Source of the DNA: Pegoplata infirma
Lineage: Eukaryota > Arthropoda > Insecta > Diptera > Anthomyiidae
Assembly (NCBI GenBank): GCA_963921195.1
Contig: OY992538.1
Location: 8,704,330 to 8,768,329, forward strand
Direction of reading: 5' to 3'
Length of the DNA stretch: 64,000 nt
Shown: in pieces, positions 12,057-22,206 of the stretch
Position numbering within the stretch: the first letter of the stretch is position 1
Layout: each line of letters begins with the position of its first letter
Made by a program: the position numbers and the translations under genes
The notes under the pieces: model-generated
Told to the model about the DNA's origin: nothing
The model's input: only the letters and a program-made list of their open reading frames with translations
Databases searched by the model: none

Positions 12057-12964
12057 TACACTCAACAAAAAAAACTGTAAAGTTAGCAACAAATTTAGTT
12101 AAATTTAACTAAAAAAACACCTGATTTTGAACCTACTAAATTTCTAGTTAATTTAACAAAAAATATTTAGTTAACTTTTCGTAGAATGAATGTAGCAAAA
12201 AAACCGTAATTTTAACTAAAAATTCAGCTGAAAATTTCGTAACATTTTTTATAAGTTGAATTCAGCTAAACTTTTTGTAAAAAAATTTAAGTTTGTTAAA
12301 TATTGGTTTTAAACACTAACACTTCACTTTTTTTTCTTATTTTTTTCACAGCTTAAGTACACTCAAAAAAATAAAACTGTAAAGTTAACTAATTTTTTTT
12401 TGTTAACTTGAGTTTACTGGCTTTTTAGCAAATTTAGTTAAAATCAGCGTTTTAACTACTTTTTTTAGTTAAGTTCAATTTACGAAAATACTAGTTTTGA
12501 ACAAATTTTGAATTAATTTTTTTTGTTGACTTCAAAACTGAGTTTACGAATTTTTACTAATTAATTTGCTGATTTTTCGTAACAAATTTGTTAAGTGGAA
12601 TTTCTTGCGAAGCCTCCTATGCAAATCTCATAAGTTCTACTTAAGCTGATGAAAAAATAGAAAAAATAAACTTTTAATTTTTTACAAAATATTTTCTAAA
12701 TTTTTGTTTACGAAAAATAACAAAAAGTTTAGCTGAATTCAACTAATTTTTTTGTTAATATATGTACATAAAAACGTTACGAAATTTCAGCTAAATTTTT
12801 AGTTAAAGTTACGGTTTTTTTTGCTAAATTCGTTCTACGAAAAGTTAACTAAATATTTTTAGTTAAATTAACTAAAAATTTAGTAGGCCCAAAATCAGGT
12901 GCTTTTTTAGTTAAAATTAACTAAATTTTTTGTTAACTTTACAGTTTTTTTTTTTTTGAGTGTA
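12057..12964. mobile_element. TACACTC foldback A (arms interleaved with foldback B)
   Basis: The left arm (12057-12357) starts TACACTCAACAAAAAAAACTG and the right arm (about 12640-12964) ends with ACAGTTTTTT...GAGTGTA. Internal pairing is clear, for example GTTGAATTCAGCTAAAC with GTTTAGCTGAATTCAAC and TTCACAGCTTAAG with CTTAAGCTGATGAA. The left arm of foldback B (12358-12643) sits exactly in the centre of A. No coding potential. Confidence 0.8.
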
Positions 12965-13334
12965 GGACTTATATACCGCTATGGACCAAGAGGTCTATGC
13001 GAGGTGTCAATCGGACACCGCCACCCTAACCTAACCTAAGTAGGACTTATGAGATTTGCATAGGAGGCTACACAAGAAATGTTTAAAATTTTTCACTTGA
13101 CAAAAATGTTACAAAAAATCAGCAAACTAATTAGTAAAAATTCGTAAACTCAGTTTTAAAGTCAACAAAAAAAATTAATTCAAAATTTGTACAAAACTAG
13201 TATTTTCGTAAATTGAACTTAACTAAAAAAAGTAGTTAAAACGCTGATTTTAACTAAAAATTTGCTAAAAAGCCAGTAAACTCGAGTTAACAAAAAAATT
13301 TTGTTAACTTTACAGTTTTATTTTTTTGAGTGTA
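12358..13334. mobile_element. TACACTC foldback B (interleaved with A)
   Basis: The left arm starts TACACTCAAAAAAATAAAAC and the right arm (13030-13334) ends GTTTTATTTTTTTGAGTGTA. Arms pair over about 280 bp, for example CCTCCTATGCAAATCTCATA with TATGAGATTTGCATAGGAGG. The right arm lies outside foldback A, so the order is A-left, B-left, A-right, spacer, B-right. Confidence 0.8.
12965..13038 (-). repeat. Fragment ending in (TTAGG)3
   Basis: On the minus strand this reads TTAGGTTAGGTTAGGGTGGC followed by GGTGTCCGATTGACACC and a pyrimidine-rich tail, a composition I associate with dispersed fly repeats that end in short TTAGG runs. It is too short for a telomeric tract, and Diptera lack TTAGG telomeres. 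It forms the spacer between the right arms of foldbacks A and B. Confidence 0.55.
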
Positions 13335-13370
13335 GATTTTCCTTTAAAAATTTTCAGATTTTTTTTTATA

Positions 13371-13418
13371 AAATAAAATAAAATAAAATAAAATAAAATA
13401 AAATAAAAAAATAAAATG
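13371..13418. repeat. (TAAAA)n microsatellite
   Basis: Eight or more tandem AAAAT pentamers followed by imperfect ones. Immediately downstream of foldback B. Confidence 0.9.
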
Positions 13419-13477
13419 AAAACTTTTTTCCTCCTGAAAATTTTTTTAAAAATGTCCTTCTTTTCTTTTTTTCTACT

Positions 13478-14221
13478 TACTTATATATATTCATGATTCT
13501 CGATCGATTTTAAGACGATCTAGCGATGTCCGTCTCTCTGTCTTTTAAGACCACGCTAACTTTTGAAAGACTTTATGGAGGCTCCTGAAGTTTGACATGT
13601 ATGTTGGGCATTTATCTGGTCAGGTTGGTATTGCAATCCAGCGAAATCGGTCAAGTGGTTCAAAAGTTAAGAGCAAAAGACTGAATTTCGGCAAGGGTTT
13701 TCCGTGAATTTACGAATTAAAAAAAAAACTCTAACTTTCGAAAGGAAATTCTGAGAATGCTGAAGCTTTACATATATATTTGACTTATATTTGATTTCCC
13801 CTGGCCTAGTTCGTATTGAATGTGAGCCAAATCGTTCCAGTGGTTCAAAAGTTAAATTTCAGATTAGTCACCTTAAATTCACGTGTTGAAAACCCGTTAA
13901 ACATGTTTTAAAAACATTTGTCACAAAAATATTTTACGATGTATTTTTGTCACTTAAAAATATTTTTACACTTACAAAAAAAACACACTCGAAAAAAATT
14001 TGACACTCAAAAAAAATTTCACACTCAACAAAAAATTTAGTAAATTTTTATTTTTTTTTTTTTCAAAAATTACTAAAAAAAAAGTCTTTTTACACAAAAT
14101 AAAATATTTCTAATCAAAAATGTTTTTTTTTTACGTTAGAAAATTTACTATCACTTCAAAGGGACCTTATGGAGGATATTCATAGATTCGGCCAAGTCGA
14201 ATTTAACTTTTCTACTTGTTT
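13478..14221 (+). mobile_element. DINE-1/INE-1-like element, 5' truncated
   Basis: Begins inside the conserved TATATATTCATGATTCTCGA block, then the CGATCTAGCGATGTCCGTC motif, two modules of CGGTCAAGTGGTTCAAAAGTTA type, an ACACTCAAAAAAAATTT minisatellite, and the 3' tail GATTCGGCCAAGTCGAATTT ending CTACTTGTT. The order matches the full copy at 29931. The resemblance to Drosophila INE-1 is from memory of that element. DINE-type elements are regarded as non-autonomous Helitrons. Confidence 0.75.
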
Positions 14222-15464
14222 AATTTGGTTTAGTAGGAGCCATTTCCACATCTCCACCCCTTATACCCGCGCATGAACATAACAGAGTATACCATATCAT
14301 TGATTTTAATAAAAAACTTTGTTAAATGGTTTCAAGAGATAAACTGTAAATTTACAGAATTTCTAGTGCCCCGAAACCCCCTCTTTCTTCCCAAAAACAA
14401 GAACCTCTTAATTTGTTAATTTTTCTTTTTCACAATTTAGAAGGTTCAAAAGATTCGTCACAGCCGAATTTTAAAGTTACTAAAAGAAGTTTTTTCACTG
14501 AAAATCACCATTTCTGAAATTCTCGCATATTTATGCGTTAAAAAAAGATCTAGAGTATTTTCCTTAATAGATATAAAAAGTACCATTTTACCAATTTTTT
14601 ACCCAGTTTTTACACCCTTTTGATCTAAAAATTTAAAATTTCTAAATATGTTCTTCTCGGAGAAGAGGAAAAGGATCTGCTTGTATAATTTTGAGATTTT
14701 GTGGTCTATATAATTCAATAGTTATAAAAACATTTTCGTCCCCTAAGAATCGAAATTTTCAAAAAAGTTTTTTTTTTTAATTTATTTGTTGTCCTAGACT
14801 AAAAAAGGTCAACACTAAACTTTTTCCCCCTTGTTGTCTTTTTGGTATCAGAAATTCCTAAAGTATTATTTCAAAATGTCTTTTTTTGATAAAGGATCCT
14901 TCAGCAGAATAAAAAAGTACCAAATTATACTTTTTTAACAGTTTAAAATATAATCTTCCGAAAAAGTACTTTTGTCATAATGTTCCTTTTTGTTGCTGCT
15001 ATCCTACATTCTAGTTTTGAAGTTTCCAGAACCATTAGTTTAAATTTTTACCACTACTTTTTCAAAATGTGCTTTTTTCTTGAAGTGCCCTACATTAAAT
15101 TTTGAAATATTAAAATTATCAAAAGTGCACCTTTTTACCCCTATTGAATCAATCTATTAAATTTTTTTCCAGGAGGTGAATTACAATTAAAATTAATTTT
15201 TTGGTTGCAATTAAATACAAAGTCTATTGCTCAAATCTTTACTAGTTTCTTAAAATTTGTTTTTTTAACACAAGCCTCTTTTAAATATCTGTGGAATTGG
15301 GATAATAGTAATTTACCAGAGTGATTTTTACAATATCATTATTTTGAGTTCTTTAAAAAAAGCTAAATTGACACTTTTCTCACAAGAAAAGGTCACATGC
15401 GCACTAGTGATATACGAAATTTTCTCTTTCTCCCTCTCTCTCCCTCTCTCTCCCTCACTATATG
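14222..15464. other. Gene-free stretch ending in a CT-rich tract
   Basis: AT-rich sequence with no ORF and no recognised repeat end until 15420-15456, where a (TCTCCC)n pyrimidine tract abuts the hAT-like element. The last bases before the element, CTATATG, are also the first bases after its right end. Confidence 0.55.
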
Positions 15465-16119
15465 CATGCGCGGGTACAAGGGGGGGGAAAAAGGGGAAAT
15501 TTCCCCCCCCAGACCAAGTTTCAAAAAGAAAAAAAGAGGAAAAAAGAAAAAAAAAGGAAAAAAAAGGAAAAAAAAGAAAAAAAAAAGAAAAAGAAGAAAA
15601 TAAGAAGGAAATTTTCTAAAAAACTTTCCGAAGGAAGAAAATCTCGGAATCCGAAAATTTTTCATAGAAAAAAATTTGAAAATTTTTATAGGGAAATTTT
15701 TTTTAAATTTTTAAAGGAAAAATGTGGCTTTATCTGAAAATTTTCCAGATCTCGGATAGGTTGAAATTAAAAATGATTCGAAATAAAATAGAAACTATAA
15801 TTAAATAAAAACACTTGATAAAAATTATTATATTAATTTTATATTAGAATCTGAAAATTTTTGTCTGAAGAAATGATTCAGAAAATAAAAGTGTTGAATA
15901 TCCGTAAATTAAAAATATTTTTAAAAATGAAAATTTGATATTTATAATAAAATATGTATGTATGTACAAAAAAAAATATTTCAGAATCATAAATTTTGCT
16001 ATAAGAAGTGGCCCGAAAGAGAAGTGTACAGAAAAACTAAGATTTTTCACATGCTCAAACATTTTCTTTTTCGGATTCTTGTGGAAGAATTCCAAATTCT
16101 AAAAGTCCTAGAACCTATG

Positions 16120-17100
16120 ACTTTTTCTAAAGAAAAAAGGTCTCAGAATTTGAGAATTTTTCTATGCGAAAAAGGTCTCAAAATTTGAGACTTATTTATA
16201 GGGAAAAGGTCACAGAATCTGGAACGTTTTTCGAAAGGAAAAAAGGTCTAAGAATCTGGGACTTTTTCTGTTGGAAAACTGTCTCAGAATCAATGAATTT
16301 GAGCCTTTTTTAAAAGAAAAAGGTCTCAGAATCTGAGTATTTTTTAAAAAGAAAAAGGTCTCAAAGTCTGAGACTTTTCATTGTTGAAAAAAAGTCTCAG
16401 AAGTTAAGTTTCAATTGAAAAAAAGTCGCAGAATCTGATACTTTTTCTAAGGGAAAAATGTCTTAGAATGGAAGATTTTTCTAAAGGAATAAGGTCTCAG
16501 AATTTTAGACTTTCTAGAGGAAAAATGTCTCAGAATCTGAGACTTTTTCTATAGGAAACAAGTCTCAGAATCTTAGACTTTTTCTATAAGAAAAAGGTAT
16601 CAAAATCTGGGACGTTTTCTTTAGAAAAAATGCCAGTGCGTCAGATTTTTTTTGTATAAGAAAAAGTTCTCAGAATCTGAGACTTTTTCTATAGGAAAAC
16701 CGTCTCAAAATCTGGGACTTTTTAGGAAAGGATCTCAGAAACTCAGACGTTTTCTATAGGAAAAGGGTCTTAAAATTTAAGTATTTTCTATTGGAAAAGG
16801 TTTCAGAATCTGTTACTTTTTTGAAGGAAAAAGATCTCACAATCTGAGACGTTTTATAAAGGAAAAAATTTCTCAGAATCGAAGACTTTTTCTATAGAAA
16901 AAAGATCTTAGAATCTAAAATTTATTCAGTACGAAACAAATCGAATAATCTGAGACCTTTTCTATAGGAAAAATATTTCAAAATTGCGTTAAAATATGAG
17001 ACTTTTTCTATAGTAAAAAGTCTCAGAACATGAGACTTTTTCTGTGAAAAAAAATTTGAAAATGTTTGTGTACGAAAAAAGTCTCAACATCTGATATTTT
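16120..17100. repeat. Dyad minisatellite, array 4 (about 28 units)
   Basis: Units read GTCTCAGAATCTGAGACTTTTTCTATAGGAAAAA in one consistent orientation, about 35 bp each with single-base decay. Internal to the hAT-like element at 15465. Confidence 0.88.
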
Positions 17101-17341
17101 CTATGTACACAGAAAAAAAAATATTTAAGAAAATTTTAATAAACACGTTTTTTAAAAATAAAAATATTTTTAATAAAATTTTTTATTGTATCAATAAAAA
17201 AATTTATTGAAATTAAAAAAAAACTATTTCAACACATTCCGTCGGCAAGTTTTGTTGTGTTTCTTTTTTTCACACATAGTAATTTCAAAAAAAGAAATAA
17301 CATAAAAAAAAAACAAAAAATATTAAAAAAAAAAAAAAAAA

Positions 17342-17425
17342 GTTGGGTCTGATGGGGATTCGAACCAACGACCCCCAAAAAAAAGTAATAAGTTTATCCA
17401 CCGCTTAACGCATAACGCCAAAACA
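17342..17425 (-). other. tRNA-like fragment (B box and acceptor side)
   Basis: On the minus strand GGTTCGAATCC is a perfect match to the polymerase III B box / T-arm consensus, followed by CCATCAGACCCAAC as an acceptor-like end. The anticodon side is interrupted by a T8/G5 tract, so it is not a functional tRNA. Could be a SINE head or a captured tRNA. Confidence 0.5.
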
Positions 17426-17732
17426 GTGTTATAGTTTTGACGGCAAAATTCTGTCATCTGCTTACAAGCAAGAACAAAAAAGAAATAAAAGCACAATTTG
17501 TTTGTGAATGCGTGTGTGTGTGTATAGTTGTATGTTAAATATTTTTACTGTTATAAGTTAGAGAATGAAAGTGATGCACTCAACTAAATTTGTCAGTATT
17601 TTTTTTTTTGTTTTAATTTCAACTGATAATTTCTTCTGTTACCATTACTGACAAAATTAAGTGAGTGTTCCAGAATTCTTGTTTACTTTTATTTAAAAAC
17701 AAAATGATTTTATGCGTAGTAACTTGTTGACA

Positions 17733-17812
17733 TGTTGTAGCTCAGTTGGATAAACGCCAAGCATTGTTAGCAGGAGGTATGCTGTTCAAAGCTTGTTGGA
17801 AACAATGACAAT
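17733..17812 (+). other. tRNA-like fragment (A box)
   Basis: TGTTGTAGCTCAGTTGGATA matches the D-arm / A box consensus (TRGCNNAGYNGG). The expected B box 40 bases downstream is degenerate (TGTTCAAAGC). It faces the other tRNA-like fragment within the same element. Confidence 0.45.
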
Positions 17813-18422
17813 TAAGAAAAGTATAATAAATAAAAGAATTAAATAATAAAATAAAAATAAATAAAACAAAAAATATTTTTTTTCCTTAGTTCTAAAAATA
17901 TAAAAGAAAAAAATATAAATCAATTAATTTTTTTATTGAATCTTGAAATCCCTTCATTGAAATTATTTTCAGCAAACGACTTACAAATGCGTTTATTGAA
18001 TTCGTGAAAATCTTCACCACGGCTTTTTTAGTTAATTTATTTATTGAATTCGTGAATTTTTTTATTGAAATTGAAATTTTTTTTTTTGTGTGTAGAAATA
18101 ATTTCTTCTTTTAAAAAATTCTTAGATTTAGATTTTTCTATACGTCAAATGTATAAGAATCTGAGACTTTTTCTATGTATACGAAAATGTATAATTTTCT
18201 TTTAAAACATTTAAAAAAAAATTATCTAAACGAAATGTGATCATGAAAAAAAACCTACTTCGGCAAAAACTAATAAATTTTTTGGTTTTTATAGCTATCC
18301 CATCACTTTTTTTGCAAAAAAAAACGTATCCCTGTTTTTGCTGACAAAGGTTTATTTATGTTTTTTTTTGAAGTAAAAAAAAAAAATTCCCCCCCCAAAC
18401 CCAAAAGCTGTACCCGCCACTG

Positions 18423-18840
18423 CTATATGTCTGGCTCTCTAAATTAGCGCAAGTTTGTAAATGTCTAGATTTGCATTGAACATAAAAAAAAATCAAAACA
18501 AAAACAAATATTTTTATAGGCCGGCATTTAAACAGCACTTTACTCTCTATAAGTTTATGTATGGAGTGTATTGAAATGTTTTTTTTTCGGTAAAAGATAA
18601 TGCAACTGTTGCGCATTTTTTCCCAGTTTTGAAAAAATAAAAAAATACACAAACAATTCAACATTTTATCCTGTACACATAAAATCCATAGAGAATTTTT
18701 GTATTTTTAAAACGAACCTAGTAAGTATGCAAGTACAGAGATATGAGGGGTTCCACAACAACTATTTTGTTACAGAATGTCTATTATAGAATTTTAAACT
18801 CCTAATTCGACTTAAAAAGTAATTAAGAATCAATCGGTAT
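18423..18840. other. Gene-free stretch
   Basis: Follows the hAT-like element. It begins with the repeated CTATATG flank. No coding or repeat boundary was seen. Confidence 0.5.
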
Positions 18841-19340
18841 ACTTGAAGTATATTTTATATTTCCTTATATAATGGTCCTCATGCAGGAAATTAAATCCAC
18901 TTAGGTTCATTCCCATTCTAAGGGGATAAAAAGTGTACTATGGCAATTTTTATATTTCCTGATATAATGATCCTAGAACTATGGGGGCTAAAGGGACAAA
19001 TAGTGTACTTTGGTACTTTTTTATTTCTCCTGAAATAATAGTCATAGAAACTTTAAACTTTAGCAAAAAAATAAACGATCTGAAAACTTACGTTGGATAT
19101 TATGATTTTAATCGGGTAAAGTTTTTCAATTTTTCTATTTTCTGACATAATGGTCCTAGAAATTTAAAATTTAAAAGTGGGATCATCCAAAAAAACAATC
19201 GTTCTGACAAAAGAATTTTATCGAAATTTTGATTTTAAGAGTGTTAACTTTGGTACTAAAGAGTTTAGATTTTTCGATTCTTTGATTTTCTAAAATAATC
19301 GTCTTATAAACTTGAAATTCTGAATTATTTAGCAAAAAAA
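18841..19340 (+). repeat. Decayed tandem repeat, about 70-170-bp spacing
   Basis: The block TTCCTGATATAATGGTCCTAGAA recurs in diverged form near 18861, 18955, 19025, 19137 and 19300. Each is followed by a TTTAAA-rich and GTGTACTTTGGTACTTTTT-like segment. Not related to the 35-bp minisatellite. Confidence 0.6.
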
Positions 19341-19829
19341 AAGAAGCATATTGAAAACAAGTTTGTGAAATTTCGTTTCTGCAGGACATATTTAGAAATT
19401 TAACCCTAAATCTGCAGACAATTTTTATATCTAATCTTTCCAAATGTGTATTAAACTGCCAGAATTTCTTAAAACTTCATGAGAGAAGTAAAAAGATTTA
19501 TTAAATCTTTAATTTTTTTATAGGAAAAATCAGAGAATTTTTTACAGGAAAAATTTTAAAATTTTTCTGTAGGAAAAGTAAAAAAAAAAAAAAATTGTAT
19601 GAAAACCAAGAAATTTTTCTTCATGGAAAATTTAGGAATTTGTGTATAAAAAAATGCATTAGTCTTTGGCTTTTGAGTCAGAATTTAAGACTTTTTCTAT
19701 GGGAAAAATGTCAGAAATCTGTAATTTTCTGCCAATTAGTTCATCTTCTTAGATTTGAGGATGTTTTTTCCACTATTTTAGTAAAAAACTTTATATTTTA
19801 TTTTAGTAAATGTTTTTTTTTTTTTTTAA

Positions 19830-20410
19830 GAAAACTTAAAATGGCGATATCTCAAAAATTAAGTCAGATAGAACAAAATGGAGGCCAGTTTTGGTTTTTT
19901 AAATAGTTGTATAGTATCGACCCTAATGGGTCCTAGGTTTAGATTTATAAAAGTAGGGTAAGGGTTTTTTTGCACTTTCCATAGTTGTATAGTATCGACC
20001 CTAATGGTTCCTAACTTTGGACTTATAAAAGTTGGGAAAGGGGTTTTTTTTTTTCAAAAAACTTAAAATGGCGATATCTCGAAAACTAAGCCAGATAGAG
20101 CAAAATGGAGGCCATTTTTGGTTCTTTCCTAACTTTGGATTTACAGTTGGCATTCTCGTATTTTAAAATGCTCATATCTCGGTAAATATAGCCAACACAA
20201 AATTTCAAATACCCAAAAGTTCTCAGAGTAATAGTTTTAAAGTTATCGAGTTTTAAAAAATCTCAGGGCCCCAGTGGTCCCCTAAATTCATGTATCTTAA
20301 AAACTTAGCAAGGTATAGCGAAACGGACAAAAATTTTTTAATAAAAAACTATGACGATTCTTAAGGAACCCAAAGGGGTCCTCACCCAATTGGGTCTTCA
20401 CAACTGTACT
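19830..20410 (+). repeat. Core of the GGCGATATCTC element, no terminal repeats
   Basis: Carries the same core as the TACACTC elements at 34801 and 59966: AACTTAAAATGGCGATATCTC, GATAGAGCAAAATGGAGGCC, AAAATGCTCATATCTCGG and CCCAGTGGTCCCCTA. The first block is present twice (19832 and 20061). TACACTC ends are missing. Its ORF overlap is incidental. Confidence 0.7.
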
Positions 20411-20631
20411 CAAAATTATCAACACGCTCAATTACAGTGTTGCCATACTGAAGCCCTTCTATCTTTCAAATCATTCATCTCTCTTCTATCCCCTTTCCGA
20501 AAGAAACATCACGGTTACATTAGTAATTGATAGGCAGCATTGCCTGAGTGCTTCTTCTTTTAAAAAAATAAAAAAAATAAAAAAAATACAAAAAAATAAA
20601 AAAAAATAAAAAATTAATTAATTAACCGCTT

Positions 20632-21572
20632 TTTTAGAGGCAAGTGGGTATAATATAAGTTTGTCAGTCCGTTTGTAACACCTAGAAATATTTTATTTTT
20701 TTAAGACGATCTAGCGATGTCCGTCCGTCCGTCTGTCTGTCTGTCCCCGTAAAACATGTTTTAAAAACATTGGTAAGTCACAAAAATATTTTACAACGTA
20801 TTTTTGTCACTCAAATATATGTTTACAGCATGGTTGGTTACCGTTACCCTTATTATACCGTTACCGATTCAAAACCCTTTCAAATCGAATACCGTTACCG
20901 TTACCGATACCGCTAAAAATATTTTTAAAATACCGTTACCCTTACCGTTACCGTTATAATTATTGGAAGTTACCGGTATTGTACCGGTATTCAAAATTTT
21001 ACCTGTTTTAAGGGATTTTAACGAACAAAAAAATAAAATTGAATTGCTAACATAATTTTAAATTAATAATTTGCAAATTATCATAAAATAAATGACAAAA
21101 ATAATAATCATATCAAATCTATACTGGTTTTTGGGTCTATAAAATATTTTTAGCTTTCAGTTCTATCTTTTTTCAAATTTTTAACTAAATTAATAATACC
21201 GGTACGTACCGGTTTGGTTGGTTCGGTACCGGTACATACCGTTACCGAAACGATTAGAAAACACTTACCGTTACCTTTACCGAAATAAATAAAAATTAGA
21301 TACCGTTACCGTTACCCTTACCGTTATTCGTTTCGGTAACCAACCTTGGTTTACAGTTAAAAAAAATAACCCTTGAAAAAAATTTTACACTCAAAAAAAA
21401 ATTTGTAAATTATTTTATTTTTTTCAAAATTACTAAAAAAAAAAAATTACGCAAAATAAAATATTTGTAATTAAAAATGTTATTTTTTTCACGTTAAAAA
21501 ATTTACTATCACTTAAAAACGGCATTGTGGAGGGTATTCATAGATTCGGACAAGTCGAATTTCTACTTGTTG
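20632..21572 (+). mobile_element. DINE-1/INE-1-like element split by a hAT MITE
   Basis: GTGGGTATAATATAAGTTTG, the GCGATGTCCGTCCGTCC tract, CCCGTAAAACATGTTTTAAA, then a 520-bp insertion, then the ACTCAAAAAAAAATTT zone and the 3' tail GGAGGGTATTCATAGATTCG ... CTACTTGTT. The middle modules found in the full copy are deleted. Confidence 0.78.
20829..21348. mobile_element. hAT MITE with ACCGTTACC motif arrays
   Basis: The left end CATGGTTGGTTACCGTTACC and the right end the reverse complement of CAAGGTTGGTTACCGAAACG. The 8-mer GTTTACAG flanks both sides exactly (20821-20828 and 21349-21356). The element is almost entirely built of ACCGTTACC, ACCGGTA and TACCGATACC steps on both sides of an AT-rich middle. 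It is inserted in the DINE-like copy. Same family as 34436. Confidence 0.9.
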
Positions 21573-22198
21573 GTTATTGCAATTTGTTTTCAATTCTTTC
21601 TGTAAGGTATTTTTCTAAGAAAATTTGTTTAAGATTCTGAGAAATTTTCAATAAAAAAAAAATAATGGAAAAAATTTCTTTTAATCTGAGTATGATTTTG
21701 TCCTACGAATTTTTTTCAATAAATATTAGAATTTGTTGGTACGACCATTGCCTAAGTAGCTGAAAATTTTCTATATGAAAGACTTGATGAATACCCAGGA
21801 AAAAAAATAAGATTTTGACAGCACCCAAGAAATTTAACTGCGCTTGATCCGGTAACGATATTCCGGGCGGGTATGCTAGTACAACATAAATTCTCTACAG
21901 TGGTATAATTTCTTAAGAATCTCTCATATATGTAGTGCAGGAGTAGTTAGTATTGGATATTTTTTGTGTTTTCTTGTTTCGTCAAGTCGCACCTAATGAA
22001 ATGCTAATCATCTCAGTTATCTCTGCAACAACAACAGCAACAGTAAAGGCAACAACAATATCACAGCATGCAACAACATTGAAAAAAAAAAAATAAACAC
22101 AACAAATATTTTGCACCCTCTTTCTAAGGATAAATATTAAATGCCAGAACAATGATGAACGGAATTCCTTTAAATTCAACAAATTTTAAAAATGTTCA
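21573..22198. other. Mostly single-copy-looking DNA
   Basis: Remnants of the TCTGAGA minisatellite (21620-21720), then a CAACAACAGCAAC tract (22025-22080). The short minus-strand ORF at 21982 is a translation of the CAA tract and not supported. Confidence 0.45.
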
Positions 22199-22206
22199 TT
22201 ATACAT

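Larger units (their letters stand above)
17108..18092. mobile_element. TA-flanked inverted-repeat element with tRNA-like segments
   Basis: The left end CACAGAAAAAAAAATATTT and right end AAATTTTTTTTTTTGTGTG are each flanked by TA. Subterminal zones repeat TTTATTGAA / TTCAATAAA. The interior includes two tRNA-like pieces in opposite orientation (17342-17425 minus, 17733-17812 plus). Nested in the hAT-like element at 15465. Confidence 0.68.
15465..18422. mobile_element. hAT-like element, GCGGGTACA ends
   Basis: The left end CATGCGCGGGTACAAGGGG and the right end the reverse complement of CAGTGGCGGGTACAGC. The flanking CTATATG is identical on both sides (7 bp; 8 allowing one mismatch). The interior has a G8/C8 tract and a poly-A/G tract (15481-15605), a 1 kb minisatellite (16120-17100) and a nested TA-flanked element (17108-18092). 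The right-end module (18240-18422) recurs at 28860-29057. The three overlapping lysine-rich or phenylalanine-rich ORFs near 15400-15740 are low-complexity translations. Confidence 0.8.

Noticed and set aside
12990..13035. TTAGG telomere-like repeat
   Set aside because: Only three units, internal, attached to a dispersed repeat. Flies lack TTAGG telomeres.
15344..15737. Overlapping ORFs rich in K/E (plus strand) and F/S (minus strand)
   Set aside because: They translate one purine-rich/pyrimidine-rich tract next to a G8/C8 run at a transposon end. Four frames are open at once, as expected of low complexity.
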